A stretch of 59,497 nt of DNA from Mordavella massiliensis (GTDB taxonomy: Bacteria > Bacillota > Clostridia > Lachnospirales > Lachnospiraceae). Position 1 is the first letter of the stretch. Each line of letters opens with the position of its first letter. Positions 57,086 through 59,497 of this stretch are shown here, piece after piece. The DNA lies in assembly GCF_016902415.1 (NCBI RefSeq), contig NZ_JACJLV010000015.1, forward strand, positions 1 to 59,497, given 5' to 3'. The notes under the pieces are model-generated. The model saw only the letters and a program-made list of their open reading frames with translations. It did no database searches and had not been told where the DNA came from. The position numbers and the translations under genes were made by a program.

Positions 57086-58222
57086 TTATCCCAGTGCCTT
57101 TTCCGCAGCTTTCAGCGCTTCTCTCACTACCTGATGCATGTCAAAATACCGGTACATCCCCAGGCGTCCGCCGAAAATCACATGCTCTTCTTTGTCTGCC
57201 AGCGCCCTGTATTTTTCATATAAGGCGTTATTTTTCTCATCATTCATGGGATAGTAAGGCTCTTTCCCTCTGCTCCAGGCAGCAGGATATTCCCTGGTGA
57301 TCACGGTTTTATCAGAAATTCCCGATCTGCTTTCCCCGTATCCGCCCTGGCAGCCATATTCAAAGTGCTTGTGTTCAATGATCCTGGTATAAGGGATCTC
57401 ATACTCCGTGTAGTTAACCACCGCATTCCCCTGGTAATTCTCCATCTCCAGCACCTCTGTCTCAAACCGGAGGCTCCGGTACTCCAGTTCCCCGTAACAA
57501 TAATCATAGTATTCATCGATCATGCCGGTAAATACCAGATTTTCCGCCTCATTCATCAATTCCTCTCTGCAGGTGAAGAAATCCGTGTTCAGCCGGACAC
57601 AGGCCCCCTCCAGCATTTTTTCAATGATCTGCGTATAACCGCCCACAGGGATCCCCTGGTATTTGTCATTAAAATAGTTATTATCATAGACAAAGCGTAC
57701 CGGCAGTCTCCGGATGATAAAGCTGGGAAGTTCCGTGGCTCTGCGGCCCCACTGCTTTTCCGTATACCCCTTGACCAGTTTTTCGTAAATGTCTCTTCCT
57801 ACCAGAGAGATTGCCTGCTCCTCCAGGTTTTTTGGCTCCCGGATCCCGGCTTCCCTGATCTGCCGCTCAATGATCTCTTTTGCCTCGGCAGGCGTGCGGA
57901 TCCCCCACATTTTGCTGAAAGTGTTCATATTAAAAGGAAGATTATACAGTTCATCTTTATAGCAGGCCACCGGACTGTTGGTATACCGGTTAAACTCTGC
58001 GAACTGCTGCACATAATCCCAGACTTCCCGGTCAGAAGTATGGAAAATGTGCGCTCCATACTGATGCACCTGGATATTTTCTATTTCCTTTGTATAAATA
58101 TTTCCGGCTATATGATCCCTTTTATCGATCACCAGAACTTTTTTTCCTGCTTTTCCTGCTTCATAGGCGAAAACCGCGCCAAAAAGACCCGCGCCCACGA
58201 TGAGATAATCATATTTTTTCAT
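57086..58222 (-). CDS. glf: UDP-galactopyranose mutase
   Basis: This 378-residue flavoenzyme interconverts UDP-galactopyranose and UDP-galactofuranose, supplying galactofuranose for surface glycans. It starts with the FAD-binding YDYLIVGAGLFGAVFAYEAG. HQYGAHIFHTSDREVWDYV and KGYTEKQWGRRATEL are family motifs, and VIFGGRLGMYRYFDMHQVV lies near the end. ATG 58222 has AAAGGAG upstream. No glycan cluster is next to it within the window. Confidence 0.95.
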   Translation of the reverse strand: MKKYDYLIVGAGLFGAVFAYEAGKAGKKVLVIDKRDHIAGNIYTKEIENIQVHQYGAHIFHTSDREVWDYVQQFAEFNRYTNSPVACYKDELYNLPFNMNTFSKMWGIRTPAEAKEIIERQIREAGIREPKNLEEQAISLVGRDIYEKLVKGYTEKQWGRRATELPSFIIRRLPVRFVYDNNYFNDKYQGIPVGGYTQIIEKMLEGACVRLNTDFFTCREELMNEAENLVFTGMIDEYYDYCYGELEYRSLRFETEVLEMENYQGNAVVNYTEYEIPYTRIIEHKHFEYGCQGGYGESRSGISDKTVITREYPAAWSRGKEPYYPMNDEKNNALYEKYRALADKEEHVIFGGRLGMYRYFDMHQVVREALKAAEKALG

Positions 58223-58239
58223 TCGTTCCCACTCCTTTT

Positions 58240-59497
58240 CTACCATTCCCAGTGTACGGTACTGCCTGTTTCTGTCTTTTTTACTACCAGCTTCCGGTCG
58301 ATCTGTTCTTTTAGTTCGTTGACATGGGAAATGATCCCCACCAGCCTCTGCTCTCCTGCCAGATCTGCCAGCACCCGGACCGCCTGCTCTCTTGCTTCAT
58401 CGTCCAGAGCGCCGAATCCTTCATCGACAAACATGGTATCAATGCTGACTGCCCCGGCCATATTCTGCACAATATCAGACAGGCCGAGCGCCATCGCAAG
58501 AGAGGCCATAAAGGATTCCCCGCCGGACAGGGTGCGCACATCCCGCACAGAATCGCTTGCCAGGTGGTACACGTCCAGATCCAGTCCGGCCTGACCCTGG
58601 CTTCCCAGATGTTCGATGTCCCTGCACTGAAGCAGAAATTCTCCTCCCGCCATGCGGGCCAGTCTCTGATTGGCCGCCTGGATGATCTTTTTGAAATACT
58701 GGCGCTGGACATAGGTTTCAAAATCCAGCTTCACCGATCCGCTTAGCGTACCGTTGGCTGTTTTGCTCAAACGGCTGATCTTTTCGTATCTTTTCTGCAG
58801 ATCCCTGTCCTGGTCTTCATACTGGCGGATCCGGTCCAGGACTTCCTGATTCTTCCGGTTGTCGCCGTATATCTTCAGATATGCTTCCTGTACGCTCTGG
58901 TGCTCTTTCCGGGTGGCTTCGATCTTTTCTTTCAAAGCTTCCGGTTCTGCCGGTTCGGATCCTTGTTGTTCCTGGCCGGCCATTTCCCGGTACAGGTTCT
59001 CCTTTCGTTCCTTTTCCTCCTGCTGCCGTTTCACCGTCTCTTCCAGCCGGTGTTTCTGCCCCTGCAGGTTGCTGTAGTGTTCTGCCGCCTTCCGATACGC
59101 CTCTTCTGCCTGCGTACGGCCTTCTCTGGCGTTTTGAAGCCTTTCCTCCAGCTTCTGCAGCTGTGCTTTTGCCTGCGCTTCTTCCGGAACCGGAAGGCCC
59201 TGGGCCTTGGTACGGAAAGCTGCCTGAATCTCCCGGATCGCAAGGCGGAGTTCTTCTCGTTCTTCTAAGAGAGCCGTTTCCTGTTCCTGAAGTCTGGTCT
59301 CTGTTTCCTCCAGATCTTTTCTGGATCCTGCGGCATTCAGATACTGCTTTCTCTCTTCCTGCGCCTTATGGATCTGTTCTTCCAGTTCTTTTCCTTCTCT
59401 CCCCAGTCTCTTTTCCTCTGCGGCAAGGAGCGCTTCTGTCTCTCCTGGCGACTGCCCGGCTTCCTTTGGAAGTTCTGTCTGGATCCTTCTATTATAC
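58240..59497 (-). CDS. sbcC: SbcC-like exonuclease subunit, 5' part beyond window
   Basis: The minus frame is open from the right edge to a TAG at 58240, about 418 residues. It shows a long coiled coil rich in Glu, Gln and Arg (LEERLQNAREGRTQAEEA), then the C-terminal ATPase half: the ABC-type signature LSGGESFMASLAMALGLSDIVQ and Walker B IDTMFVDEGFGALDDEA. SbcC with SbcD forms a Mre11/Rad50-like nuclease that opens DNA hairpins. The N-terminal Walker A lies outside the window. A GTG start at 59034 is unlikely since coding continues upstream. Confidence 0.9.
   Translation of the reverse strand, partial: YNRRIQTELPKEAGQSPGETEALLAAEEKRLGREGKELEEQIHKAQEERKQYLNAAGSRKDLEETETRLQEQETALLEEREELRLAIREIQAAFRTKAQGLPVPEEAQAKAQLQKLEERLQNAREGRTQAEEAYRKAAEHYSNLQGQKHRLEETVKRQQEEKERKENLYREMAGQEQQGSEPAEPEALKEKIEATRKEHQSVQEAYLKIYGDNRKNQEVLDRIRQYEDQDRDLQKRYEKISRLSKTANGTLSGSVKLDFETYVQRQYFKKIIQAANQRLARMAGGEFLLQCRDIEHLGSQGQAGLDLDVYHLASDSVRDVRTLSGGESFMASLAMALGLSDIVQNMAGAVSIDTMFVDEGFGALDDEAREQAVRVLADLAGEQRLVGIISHVNELKEQIDRKLVVKKTETGSTVHWEW

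Overview
The window looks like a chromosomal segment of a Lachnospiraceae (Clostridia) gut anaerobe. The clues are the moderate GC content, AGGAGG-type ribosome binding sites and the gene neighbourhoods: tig-clpP-clpX-lon-engB, cdaA-cdaR-HPr, uvrC-hprK-ROK glucokinase, secA-prfB-hom-apgM-lysC, and dapA-dapB-fbp(class III)-hisA. The genus cannot be fixed from the sequence alone. Most genes are on the minus strand. No rRNA, tRNA, CRISPR array or intact insertion sequence was seen.

Layout. 1-1006: AT-rich accessory pair, a broken DUF6978-like gene translationally coupled to a DUF1828/DUF1829 gene that runs off the left edge. 1100-5646: two exported or surface proteins (a BspA-like protein and a 1003-residue glucosaminidase with Ig-like domains and a sortase signal). 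The larger gene lies between two nearly identical 78-bp repeats that end in GGGACG palindromes. 5664-9665: HPr, CdaR and CdaA (c-di-AMP synthesis) and two membrane proteins of unknown function. 9724-18716: comF, recD2, an mreB-family gene, uvrA and uvrB. 18698-21130: low-GC insert with a NADAR protein overlapping uvrB, a RhuM-family gene behind an SOS-like promoter with a uvrB-like leader, and a truncated alpha/beta hydrolase. 21148-28533: AI-2E-type transporter, engB, lon, clpX, clpP and tig (protein quality control). 28633-30236: DJ-1, CYTH and XRE genes. 30233-37626: secA-prfB-hom-apgM-lysC, including the programmed prfB frameshift. 37733-42179: dapA-dapB-fbp-hisA. 42301-46708: two-OB-fold SSB-like protein, typA, PsiE-like protein, HPF and YigZ. 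46872-49448: class A PBP. 49588-58222: ROK glucokinase, hprK, uvrC, ftsH, DUF1846 and UDP-galactopyranose mutase. The right edge cuts an sbcC-like gene.

How it fits together. Most of the window is core housekeeping: excision repair (uvrA, uvrB, uvrC, recD2, sbcC), ATP-dependent proteolysis and folding (lon, clpXP, ftsH, tig), aspartate-family amino acids (lysC, hom, apgM, dapA, dapB), carbon regulation (HPr, HprK, glucokinase, fbp) and wall growth (MreB, PBP1A, c-di-AMP, glucosaminidase). The unusual signals are in the accessory parts: the edge module, the repeat-flanked surface gene, the palindromes placed just after stop codons, and the NADAR/RhuM insert abutting uvrB.
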